From contig NZ_JAHKQA010000059.1 of the NCBI RefSeq assembly GCF_018860705.1, positions 1 through 33,700 on the forward strand: a stretch of 33,700 nt of DNA, in the 5' to 3' direction. Numbering within the stretch: the first letter of the stretch is position 1; every line of letters begins with the position of its first letter. This DNA is from Citreicella sp. C3M06 (GTDB taxonomy: Bacteria > Pseudomonadota > Alphaproteobacteria > Rhodobacterales > Rhodobacteraceae). Shown here piece by piece: positions 1 through 6,594 of the stretch. The translations under genes and the position numbers were made by a program. The notes beneath the pieces were generated by a model. That model did no database searches and was not told where the DNA came from. It saw only the letters and a program-made list of their open reading frames with translations.

Positions 1-868
1 GTTCAGTCAGCTTTGCGCTGCTCTTCAGCTTTTTCTTCAGGTCCTCGTTGAGGTCACGGATCGCTTCGCGCGCGTCGAGACAGCGCCAAGACGACGTCAT
101 CACTGCCTTGCACAGCTCAGAGGTCGTCAGCTTGGTGCCTCCGTTGTTGGAGCGGATGAAGATCTCGAGAACCCGATCGTAATTCGCGTTGGCCTCCAGG
201 TGCCAGGCCAGGTTCGCCTCCACGTGGACCGCGCTGTACAGCCGGGTCAGCACGGTCGAGACGGCCTCCTTTTCCGGCAATCCATGGCTGGGCAACTGCT
301 TGAGTTGCCGCGCGATCAGCTGGGCGAGGGTGGCGTCGCTGTCCACGGCTATGATGTCCTGAATAGGCATCCAAAGGCAGCCTGCATTCCGGTTCGGCCG
401 ACCGGCCGAGAACGCGAGATGGTGATGCAGGGACGTCTCCTTCGCGCTGTCCTCATCCTCTTGGAGCTGACCCTGGTCCAGGTCGGGCGCTTGCAAGAGG
501 TTAATCCAGACCTGCTCGCCGCCGTTGTCCCTGACCGCATAGCTTCCCTGGAAGGCGATGTTGAGCGAGGTGAGGCGCTGCTGGCCGTCGAGGATCATTG
601 CGCAGGCTTTCGATGCATCCGGAGACGGCGAGAGCGCCTGTCCACGAACGAAATGAACATGGAAGGGGTAGCGGGAGAGGTCGTCCTCGATGCCGCCCTC
701 GGGCTGCCAGATCATCAAGGTGCCGATAGGGTAGCCCTTCAGCAAGCTGTCGACCAGGTTCAGGACCTGGTCGGGTTTCCAGACGACCTCCCGCTGGACA
801 GCAGGGAGGAAGTAATCCGCGTTCAGACGCGGGAGGATGGAGGCGATGGTGCCGGTGGTGTAAGCCAT
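1..868 (-). CDS. DUF262 (GmrSD N-terminal-like) protein, 3' end cut by window edge
   Basis: Read on the minus strand from ATG at 868, an open frame of 289 codons runs off the left edge without a stop, so the protein is partial. Seen in the sequence: FLPAVQREVVW at about residues 20-30, LLKGYPIGTLMIW at 43-54, ILDGQQRLTSL at 92-102 and FIRSNNGGTKLTTSEL at 237-252. These are the hallmarks of the DUF262 domain, including the DGQQR signature of the ParB/sulfiredoxin-like fold in GmrS. Known for the family: DUF262 proteins include the type IV restriction enzyme GmrSD, which cuts DNA with modified cytosine, and many defence-island proteins. They often carry a DUF1524 HNH nuclease domain at the C-terminus, which here would lie outside the window. 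An AGGA stretch precedes the start. The gene is last of a minus-strand series and starts 53 nt after the glycosylase-like gene. Family assignment is firm; nuclease activity cannot be judged from this fragment. Confidence 0.85.
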   Translation of the reverse strand, partial: MAYTTGTIASILPRLNADYFLPAVQREVVWKPDQVLNLVDSLLKGYPIGTLMIWQPEGGIEDDLSRYPFHVHFVRGQALSPSPDASKACAMILDGQQRLTSLNIAFQGSYAVRDNGGEQVWINLLQAPDLDQGQLQEDEDSAKETSLHHHLAFSAGRPNRNAGCLWMPIQDIIAVDSDATLAQLIARQLKQLPSHGLPEKEAVSTVLTRLYSAVHVEANLAWHLEANANYDRVLEIFIRSNNGGTKLTTSELCKAVMTSSWRCLDAREAIRDLNEDLKKKLKSSAKLTE

Positions 869-921
869 GGGGAGGGTCGTTCCTGTGGTGAGATCGTGAA
901 GGGAGGGGGTGGACGCGGCGG

Positions 922-1695
922 TCAGAGTTTCGCGATCTGGGCGCGCAGGGCCTCCAAGGCTGCGAGCAGGCGCGTCGCATCGGTCTTCGCAGAGGCTCGG
1001 GCGGGATCTTTTTCGCCGAGAAAGACCTGGATGCGTTCGTTGTTGGCAGGGCTTGGGTGCGGCAACCCCGTCAACACCTGGCGCGGATCGAGCGTGCCCC
1101 GGGACACGAGGTGGTCGAGCGCCGCGGCAGGCTGCGGTCCGAGGGGAAGCCAGAGTGCATGGGGCAGAAGGCGTGCCTCTTCGGCCAGGTGGCGTTCGAC
1201 CATCCCACGCAGCATCGGCTGGCGCAGCATGGAGGGCGTGCCGGAATAGTTCTTTCCGTCATGGAAGACAGGGTAGCGCAGCGCGGAGGTCAGGTGAGCC
1301 AGGCCGCTGCCGTGCCGGAACGCCTCGGCCATGCTCTCGACACCCACGAAGCGCGGCAGTCCAATGGCGTCGAGCATGCGCAGCAGGTTGCTACGGATCG
1401 GTCCGCTGAAGGCGCCGGTCGCCTTGGCATCGCGCAGGGCGGTTTCGAGGTCTTCCCCGCGATCCAGCGCCCGCAGCGCTGCGACGGCGGCATTGCGGGC
1501 CTGAGTCATGCCGGGGGTGATGCCGACGATGACCAGGCGGGCGCCGGTCTCGACATGATCGAAGGGCGCGTAGCTGACCGAGAAGCGGCCTTCGCGACCA
1601 AGACGCAAGGCGTCCGCATCGGGCAGGGTCGCGATCGTGGAGGCGCTGAGCAGGGGCAGGTACTGGCGGGCGAGGGAAAGGTCTTGGTGGGCCAT
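922..1695 (-). CDS. Uracil-DNA-glycosylase-superfamily-like protein
   Basis: A 257-residue protein starting at an ATG with a good AAGGAG ribosome site 10 nt upstream. It has VIVGITPGMTQ at residues 55-65, which fits UDG motif 1 (G-x-x-P-G), and LPHPSPANNERI at 211-222, which resembles the HPSP-N motif 2 of SMUG1-type glycosylases. Between them lie SNLLRMLDAIGL (102-113) and SALRYPVF (137-144), where this superfamily usually has substrate-pocket and structural helices. There is no obvious four-cysteine iron-sulfur pattern as in family 4/5 enzymes. Known for the superfamily: removal of uracil or altered pyrimidines from DNA. Some DNA glycosylases act against phages with modified bases. Inferred: a cargo-borne glycosylase working with the DUF262 protein 53 nt downstream. 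Substrate and activity are unknown, and residue 60 (Thr) is not a standard general base. Confidence 0.65.
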   Translation of the reverse strand: MAHQDLSLARQYLPLLSASTIATLPDADALRLGREGRFSVSYAPFDHVETGARLVIVGITPGMTQARNAAVAALRALDRGEDLETALRDAKATGAFSGPIRSNLLRMLDAIGLPRFVGVESMAEAFRHGSGLAHLTSALRYPVFHDGKNYSGTPSMLRQPMLRGMVERHLAEEARLLPHALWLPLGPQPAAALDHLVSRGTLDPRQVLTGLPHPSPANNERIQVFLGEKDPARASAKTDATRLLAALEALRAQIAKL

Positions 1696-1764
1696 GGTGG
1701 AAAGTCTCCTTGGAGTGGGCAGTCAGTTGAAGAAGCGAAGGGTTTGGTGGCCGACGGTGACGAC

Positions 1765-1992
1765 CTAGTCGTCCGGGCCAGCCACGAGCCACGCGCCGCG
1801 ATGTCGTTCGAGCCGTGCAGACAGCCGGCGGCCCCCCTCGCAGGCGAGGGCGATCGAGTGACGATCGAGCAAGTAGCGGGTACAGCCACGGCGCGCCGGA
1901 GTGGGGCTGCCATAAGTGCGGATCACCTCGATGAGGGCCGGGGGAATGGCGCGCTGCTGGCTGCGCATTTCGGCATGAACGGTCAGTCGCAT
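1765..1992 (-). CDS. Small DUF4258-like protein
   Basis: A 75-residue protein with an AAGGAG ribosome site 8 nt before its ATG. It opens with LTVHAEMRSQQRAIPPALIEVIRTYG (given here in two parts: LTVHAEMRSQQRAI at 3-16 and PPALIEVIRTYG at 17-28), which fits the DUF4258 pattern of a leading H-A-x-x-R-x-x-x-R segment followed by a short helix. Then come strands around RYLLDRHSIAL (39-49) and RHRGAWLVAG (63-72). DUF4258 proteins are small and usually uncharacterised; some sit in toxin-antitoxin or mobile-element settings. No partner antitoxin is recognisable. It lies 69 nt upstream of the glycosylase-like gene and is probably cotranscribed with it. A role as a small regulator or RNA-binding protein is only a guess. 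Confidence 0.65.
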   Translation of the reverse strand: MRLTVHAEMRSQQRAIPPALIEVIRTYGSPTPARRGCTRYLLDRHSIALACEGGRRLSARLERHRGAWLVAGPDD

Positions 1993-2142
1993 GAAGGGGG
2001 CTCCTTTTGCGTTGGGCAGGGTTCAGAATGTCGGGAGGCGGCGCATGCCGGTATCGGGCATGCGGGATGTCCGGTGAGATGTGGGTACGAGGGGCCAGTC
2101 CGCCAGGAGCGGTCAGTCGCTGAAAGTCAGGTCAGGATGGGG

Positions 2143-2988
2143 TCAGGCGTTGATGCGCCAGGCCTCAAGGGCGGCCCGGGTCATACGCCTAGTGCCCACC
2201 TGCGAAACAATGCCCCAATTGCCGGCTGCATTCGGCCGCCGCCAGCGGCCTTTGTCCATCTGTCGCATCCGGGCAAGGGCATCGTCGTAGTCAGGGATCA
2301 CCTCCTCGGACCCTTTCGGTCCGATCATGTACCCCGCACGGCGTTTCAGGCAGGGTGCAAAGATCGTTCCGTCGGCGGCCTCGGGCACCTCGATCTCGAC
2401 CTGCGAGGCTTCGTCCGGTTCGTTCATCCAGATGGACGGCCACCAAGACGAACGATCCTCGAGCCAAGCCAGCGCCTGCGGCACCGCGATCGCGCCATCG
2501 ACCGGCTGGAACAGGGCGCCCTGTCCGGTCATCAGGTTGTGCATCCGCCCAAGCGAAACCCCGCCAAATTTTGCCAGCGCCGCGGGCGCCACCACGCCCG
2601 ATCCGCTTTCGAGCTGTCGGCGTGCCGAGGCAAGCGCCAAGATCTCCCCCGGCGACGTGGTTTTTGCATCCGGCAGAAGCTCGACCAGGCGCGACAGTGT
2701 TTCGATCCCCTCGGAAATTTGGTTTGCGGCTTGGCCAGGTTCCGGCATGCCAGCCAGCGCCCCGTAGCGGCCGTAGAAGGCCATTGCCTCGGCCACTGAC
2801 AGAAATGCCTCATCACGGATCGGCGTCCCATGCCTTTCGGCTGTGGAGGTTCCGTTCAAAAGGTCGACCAGGCTCTCCAGCCGCGTGATCGTCGCCAAGG
2901 ACCATCCCCGAAGCACCTCCCGCGTGCCGTCGAGGTGAGCCTGCCACGCTTCTACACGGAGGTCATACTGAGGATTTGCTCTTGCCAT
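2143..2988 (-). CDS. Uncharacterised 281-residue protein with a possible helix-turn-helix
   Basis: I do not recognise the family. The frame starts at ATG 2988 with no clear Shine-Dalgarno and a promoter-like pair only 22 nt upstream, so its leader would be very short. The N-terminal third is helical. A central segment, LAKFGGVSLGRMHNLMTG at about residues 138-155, followed by AVPQALAWLEDR (167-178) looks like a DNA-binding helix-turn-helix of the excisionase/AlpA type. A tryptophan-rich stretch (SSWWPSIW) follows, and the C-terminal end is basic (MDKGRWRRPNAAGNWG). It is the first gene of the series leading to the DUF4258, glycosylase-like and DUF262 genes, separated from them by 150 nt containing repeated GTCAG units. 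It could be a regulator or DNA-recognition subunit; this is inferred from position and composition only. Confidence 0.6.
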   Translation of the reverse strand: MARANPQYDLRVEAWQAHLDGTREVLRGWSLATITRLESLVDLLNGTSTAERHGTPIRDEAFLSVAEAMAFYGRYGALAGMPEPGQAANQISEGIETLSRLVELLPDAKTTSPGEILALASARRQLESGSGVVAPAALAKFGGVSLGRMHNLMTGQGALFQPVDGAIAVPQALAWLEDRSSWWPSIWMNEPDEASQVEIEVPEAADGTIFAPCLKRRAGYMIGPKGSEEVIPDYDDALARMRQMDKGRWRRPNAAGNWGIVSQVGTRRMTRAALEAWRINA

Positions 2989-3009
2989 GTCTTTGAACTC
3001 ACATTGCCT

Positions 3010-3037
3010 CTATTATGTGTATTTTACGGTATTTCAA
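3010..3037 (-). promoter_or_regulatory. Possible promoter of the 2143-2988 gene
   Basis: On the minus strand a TTGAAA box (3037-3032) and a TAATAG box (3015-3010) are separated by 16 nt in a markedly AT-rich patch within otherwise GC-rich DNA. The likely start site is about 15 nt before the ATG at 2988. The spacer contains two GTATTT-like half sites that could be an operator. Matches to the consensus are partial. Confidence 0.4.
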
Positions 3038-3096
3038 ATGAGGGTGCAACAAGACATTACTCAGTATAGATATTTTCTGCAGAACGAATTTGAGGG

Positions 3097-3270
3097 CATT
3101 CTGCGCATGGCCTGGATCAGATGCGACATCCAGAGAGGAATGGCGCGAAGTTCGACATTCTGCGCATTGCTGACGCTCGACCTGCCCCGGGCTGCAGTCG
3201 CAGCGAACGGCAGGAAGGTTCGCAGTCTGTGAGTTCGCCCCTCGCAGATTTTGCAGTTGCAGCGAATGGC
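3097..3270. repeat. Spaced imperfect direct repeats in the 346-nt gap 2989-3334
   Basis: No gene was found between 2989 and 3334. The gap holds two kinds of repeat with the same 59-nt offset. CATTCTGCGCAT occurs at 3097-3108 and again at 3156-3167. A 19-nt unit beginning TGCAGTCGCAGCGAA at 3193-3211 recurs with two mismatches at 3252-3270. The remaining sequence between the copies is poorly conserved, so this may be a decayed tandem array of roughly 59-nt units or debris of an older insertion. Confidence 0.5.
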
Positions 3271-3334
3271 CACTCTGACGGGCCGCACCGCGGCGTGACC
3301 GAGGATGGGTGAACGGCGGCTCAGGGCCGAAATG

Positions 3335-4222
3335 TTACTGCTTGGTCGCGACGTAGGCGCGCACGTCCTCGCGCCAGAAAATTCTGCTCAAGTCGTGCGG
3401 CATCGCCAAGAGCGCCACGTCAGCATTTCTAAGTCTCATAGACAAAGCGCCCTGCGGGCGCTGAGCGACGTCGGCAAGCTCGCCCAAAGATATGAAGATT
3501 TCGCGGAACTGCATCAGACTACCAGCGGTAACTACAGTCGTCCCTCGTCGGTAGAGCTCTGAAGCATCCGCACCGTGCAGCAATCCGTTTTCAACCAGAT
3601 ACCTCACTGTCTTTGCGGTGATGCGTAGCTCCTGTGCGACGGCGCTGGTGGAGAGATGGGCCTCACCCGCTGCTTCTTCAGCGTCGGCACCACGCGCCTC
3701 CACAGGCACTTTTGCGCCAAAGCCCTTACAAGCTGGGAAGGACTTCCTCTCGCGCTCGTATGCCTCAAGCATTCGCTGCGTCACGAAGCCCATCGGAACA
3801 ATGCAGCCATCAGCCTGACGCTTTGCGAGGCCGCGGCGCACCAAGTCCTCTGCGTTGCGCTTGGCGAAGCCCTTGAGCGGAAATGGCTTCTGCGCGTTCA
3901 ACGCAGCCTTTCCCTCCGACGGCACCCCAAGCACCAGCACTCCCCTTCTGACAGAGAAATGGTCGAAGACGTGCCGCCGCACGACGTCACGCAGGGATTC
4001 GAATTCGTCACCGAGGCTCCGGCTTTTCAGCCATGTGGTCCAAGGACCGAAAAGCCGACCGAAGAAACGCCCATCCACTCCGTCCTCACGCGACAACGCC
4101 GCGAGGCAGTCTGAGAGGGCCACAGGGCCGTCTTTCAGCACGTCGTAGCCCGAGGCACCGAAACTCATCCAGTCGGCCTCTCTGTGCCCCGCCAGCGAAG
4201 CGCCTGACCCAGCACCTCGCAC
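3335..4222 (-). CDS. tniQ: C-terminal part of a split TniQ-like protein, with HTH
   Basis: This frame continues the TniQ protein begun at 4875 but lies in a different reading frame. It could be translated from ATG 4168, which forms an ATGA overlap with the stop of the upstream frame. However, the residues just before that ATG (READW) followed by MSFGASGYDVL match the run expected inside one TniQ polypeptide, which argues for a frameshift. Visible parts: a helical region with FGRLFGPWTTWL (about residues 54-65), PLRDVV-like text at 76-83, and near residues 190-215 HLSTSAVAQELRITAKTVRYL, a helix-turn-helix typical of TniQ C-terminal regions. The frame ends at TAA 3335. TniQ/TnsD proteins choose target sites for Tn7- and Tn5053-like transposons. 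No tnsB (tniA) or tnsC (tniB) gene is in the window, so the element is incomplete here. Confidence 0.7.
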   Translation of the reverse strand: MRGAGSGASLAGHREADWMSFGASGYDVLKDGPVALSDCLAALSREDGVDGRFFGRLFGPWTTWLKSRSLGDEFESLRDVVRRHVFDHFSVRRGVLVLGVPSEGKAALNAQKPFPLKGFAKRNAEDLVRRGLAKRQADGCIVPMGFVTQRMLEAYERERKSFPACKGFGAKVPVEARGADAEEAAGEAHLSTSAVAQELRITAKTVRYLVENGLLHGADASELYRRGTTVVTAGSLMQFREIFISLGELADVAQRPQGALSMRLRNADVALLAMPHDLSRIFWREDVRAYVATKQ

Positions 4223-4875
4223 GCGCGGGACACCACATTGAGCTCAAGACGGTCGATCCATTGATCGCCCCGCCCTTTCAGGATGCGGTCGGTGAGGTAC
4301 TGCTCGAAAGTGCTATGGCCTGCGTGGATCATCGGCTGATCCACGACCCAGCCGTAGTGCTTCCGAAGCTGCGCCGAAAAATCCCTGGCATCTTTGCTAA
4401 ATCTCTCTGGCGGGAGGCGCACCAGCATGCAGCCATGCTCGGGGCAGCCTCTGATCGACGAGAATTTCCACTGCAGGCGGCGCGGAACACGCCACGATTT
4501 AGCTGCAGACGGCGACTCCGCCCTTACACACTCCGGACAGACACGGACACGCAAGCGTTGAAAGCTCTGGAAGGAGGCAAATTCGTCTCGCAGTCGGAAA
4601 TGCCCTTTTCCGAGGTGGCGGACTGACACCCATTCCAACGCAGCTGCATCGCACCCGGCCAGCTGCGCCAATTGCCCTATCGCGACCTTCTCCCCGCGGA
4701 ACAAGGGATCGATCGGAAAGGCAATGTCGCCGCAGAACCGCTGCATGGAGTTTGCGCCACCCCTCGCCGCGAGTTGGGACAACAAGGACGATGCCGGCTC
4801 GAACGCGGCATGCGGCACGGTCAGCGGCAACTGAAGAAAGGTATTTCCGGGGACGGCAGGGAGGCTCTTGGCCAA
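4165..4875 (-). CDS. tniQ: N-terminal part of a split TniQ-like transposition target-selection protein
   Basis: A 236-residue frame opening at TTG 4875; the preceding in-frame codons reach a stop without any ATG. QLPLTVPHAAFEPASSLLSQLAA at residues 15-37 (first half QLPLTVPHAA, second half PASSLLSQLAA) is the usual TniQ N-terminus. A zinc-binding pattern follows: C113-x2-C116 (VCPEC) and C144-x2-H147 (CPEHG), with WRVPRRLQWKF between. The frame stops at 4165 in the middle of what is normally one protein of about 500 residues; the rest continues in the frame covering 3335-4222. Either a one-nucleotide indel near 4175-4185, where AGAGAG occurs, has broken the gene, or two translationally coupled proteins are made through the ATGA overlap. 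The gene lies about 140 nt from the putative element end beside tRNA-Arg. Confidence 0.75.
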   Translation of the reverse strand: MAKSLPAVPGNTFLQLPLTVPHAAFEPASSLLSQLAARGGANSMQRFCGDIAFPIDPLFRGEKVAIGQLAQLAGCDAAALEWVSVRHLGKGHFRLRDEFASFQSFQRLRVRVCPECVRAESPSAAKSWRVPRRLQWKFSSIRGCPEHGCMLVRLPPERFSKDARDFSAQLRKHYGWVVDQPMIHAGHSTFEQYLTDRILKGRGDQWIDRLELNVVSRACEVLGQALRWRGTERPTG

Positions 4876-4974
4876 ACGATACTTCCGGGATCAAACAAAG
4901 GCAGGAATGTCCTGACCTTACGATCGCGAGCTCAACTGGGCAACGCCACTCCGTATTCTGGAAGTTCCGCCTGC

Positions 4975-5017
4975 GGGGTCAGGCATCTGACATGAAAGTC
5001 AGTTTTGCCTGACACCC
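4975..5017. repeat. Nested palindrome, candidate element terminus beside tRNA-Arg
   Basis: Eight-base arms GTCAGGCA (4978-4985) and TGCCTGAC (5006-5013) enclose a second inverted pair, CTGAC (4987-4991) and GTCAG (4998-5002), around an ATGAAA loop. GGG/CCC extends the outer arm. Read on the minus strand the outer edge begins TGTCA, the terminal pentamer common in Tn7/Tn5053-type elements, 16 nt from the tRNA 3' end. A third GTCAGG copy lies in CAGGAATGTCCTG at 4902-4914. The alternatives are a transposon end with transposase-binding repeats, or a transcription-stopping hairpin behind the tRNA, though no T-run follows. Confidence 0.5.
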
Positions 5018-5030
5018 CACAAGAGGTAAG

Positions 5031-5107
5031 TGGCGGACCGAGGAGGATTCGAACCCCCGACCCCTTGATTCGTAGTCAAGTACTCTATCCAGCTGAGCTA
5101 TCGGTCC
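5031..5107 (-). tRNA. tRNA-Arg(ACG)
   Basis: On the minus strand a 77-nt cloverleaf runs from GGACCGA to GGTCCGCCA. It has a seven-base-pair acceptor stem, the D-arm TAGCTCAGCTGGATAGAG, anticodon stem CTTGA/TCAAG with loop CTACGAA giving anticodon ACG, and the T-arm GGGGGTTCGAATCCTCC. CCA is encoded. The accessory block with split tniQ begins within 20 nt of its 3' end, making the tRNA the apparent boundary or target of the island. Confidence 0.97.
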
Positions 5108-5117
5108 GTTGAGGCAG

Positions 5118-5146
5118 CGTTTACAGTTGGGGGCCGTGAACCGCAA
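5118..5146 (-). promoter_or_regulatory. Probable promoter of tRNA-Arg
   Basis: On the minus strand TTGCGG (5146-5141) and TAAACG (5123-5118) are 17 nt apart, and the tRNA starts 10 nt after the -10 box. Upstream, TTTTTCAGG (5153-5161) and CCTGAAAAA (5186-5194) form an inverted repeat between the kinase stop codon and this promoter. Confidence 0.5.
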
Positions 5147-5197
5147 GAGCCTTTTTTCAGGAAAATGACATGACGTGCAAGTCACCCTGAAAAACGC

Positions 5198-6577
5198 CTA
5201 CATATCCCCCATCGGCAGGCGGATCTCGAAACACGACCCGGACTCACCGGTGCTCGACAGGCGCAGCGTGCCGCCGTGGCCGCGCACCAGCTCGGCGACG
5301 ATGGCAAGGCCAAGCCCCGAGCCGCCCTTGCGCGCCCCGCCCTGAAACGGCTTGAACAGGTGCTCACGCGCCTTGGGGGGCAAACCCGGCCCGGTGTCGG
5401 TGACCTCGATGATCCAGACGTCGTCTTCCTCGCGTGCGGCGACGTTGATCTCGCCCGGCTGGCCGGTGCCGACGATCGCCTGGCGCGCATTGCGCACGAG
5501 GTTGGCCACCACGCGGTAGATCTGTTCGGGATCGCCGCGCATCTGCAGATGGGCAGGGATGTCTTCGGACAGGCTCAGATCGTGATCCCCGATCGCCAGC
5601 CGTTCAGCTTCGATTACCTCGCCGACCAGCTCGGCAAGGTTGAAATAGGTAAGCAGCGGCGCGGGCTCTTCGGCCTTGCCAAACGCTAGCGTGGTCTCAC
5701 ACAGCGACACCGCGCGGGTGATCGAGTTGACCAGCTTGGGGGCAAGCCGTTTCACCGCCGGATCCTCGGAAGTCTCGATCCGGTCGGTGAACAGCTGCGC
5801 CGATGTCAGGATGTTGCGCAGATCATGGCTGACCCGCGCCACGGCGCCGCCCAGCTGTGCCAGCCGCTCTTTCTGGCGCAGGGACGCCGACAGCTGGGTT
5901 TCCAGAGATTGCAGCGCCTCTTCGGCCTCGCGCAGCTCGCGCACGCGGGCGCGGGGCTGGATGATACGGCGGGCGTCTTCGGGGGCCTCGGCATAGCGCT
6001 GCATCTGCGCCACCACGCCCTTGATCGGCTTCACCAGCAGGCGGCGCACCGCAAGGAACAGCAGGATGGCCGTCACCACCGAAATCACCGCCGACAGCAG
6101 CAGGACCCGCAGCCCGTATTCGATCATGGCATGGCGCAGCGGCGCGCTTTCCATGGTGACCTCGATCAGCTCCCCCGCTTGCCGTGACGGGTAGCCGATC
6201 ACCCGGATCAGGCGCGGCTCGCTGTCAACAAGCCGCACCATGGCATCGCGCAAAAGGATCAGCGCGCTGGCATCGCGCAGATCGTAGGTCGCGGCCACCG
6301 GGCCGGGGATCGGCGAAGACAGCATCAGCTCACGCGTGGAATTGCGTTGCAGCGCCACGTTGAAAACCTCGGCATTGGCGAGCAGCTCTCGCTCGATGTC
6401 GGGGTCGATCATCTCGCCGGGCAGCAGCGCCAGCGAGGCGATCTGCGCCCGTTCCAGCCGGTCGGTCAGGTAATCCTCGCGAAAGCGCGCCACCGAGGGC
6501 ATGAAGATCAGCACTTCGGCCATCATCACGAACACCGCCGTGAGGATCAGAAAACGGCCAGAGAGCGAATTGAGCAT
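5198..6577 (-). CDS. Sensor histidine kinase, membrane-bound, orphan
   Basis: A 459-residue protein with a membrane segment at about 8-27, an extracytoplasmic sensing region of about 125 residues, a second membrane segment at 156-177, and a HAMP-like linker with coiled coil up to about 240. The H-box SHDLRN carries His251, the phosphoacceptor. The N-box (NLVRNARQAI), G1 (DTGPGLP) and G2 (GGSGLGLAI) ATP-binding motifs follow to the C-terminus. It is a class I two-component kinase; its stimulus cannot be read from the sequence. No response regulator gene adjoins it. It starts 17 nt after the flavoprotein gene, so it is probably cotranscribed with it and with the TVP38 gene. That hints at a redox, metal or envelope signal. 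Confidence 0.92.
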   Translation of the reverse strand: MLNSLSGRFLILTAVFVMMAEVLIFMPSVARFREDYLTDRLERAQIASLALLPGEMIDPDIERELLANAEVFNVALQRNSTRELMLSSPIPGPVAATYDLRDASALILLRDAMVRLVDSEPRLIRVIGYPSRQAGELIEVTMESAPLRHAMIEYGLRVLLLSAVISVVTAILLFLAVRRLLVKPIKGVVAQMQRYAEAPEDARRIIQPRARVRELREAEEALQSLETQLSASLRQKERLAQLGGAVARVSHDLRNILTSAQLFTDRIETSEDPAVKRLAPKLVNSITRAVSLCETTLAFGKAEEPAPLLTYFNLAELVGEVIEAERLAIGDHDLSLSEDIPAHLQMRGDPEQIYRVVANLVRNARQAIVGTGQPGEINVAAREEDDVWIIEVTDTGPGLPPKAREHLFKPFQGGARKGGSGLGLAIVAELVRGHGGTLRLSSTGESGSCFEIRLPMGDM

Positions 6578-6594
6578 ATGCGTCCTGCTGTCCC

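Noticed and set aside
1057-2799. 580-codon plus-strand open frame across the accessory block
   Set aside because: It is antisense to three genes with recognisable motifs (glycosylase-like, DUF4258-like, unknown) and has no family features; long open antisense frames are common at this GC content.
3985-4005. Possible duplicated tRNA end (GGATTCGAA) as an attachment site
   Set aside because: Only nine bases match the T-arm, it lies inside the tniQ frame, and the flanking bases do not match.
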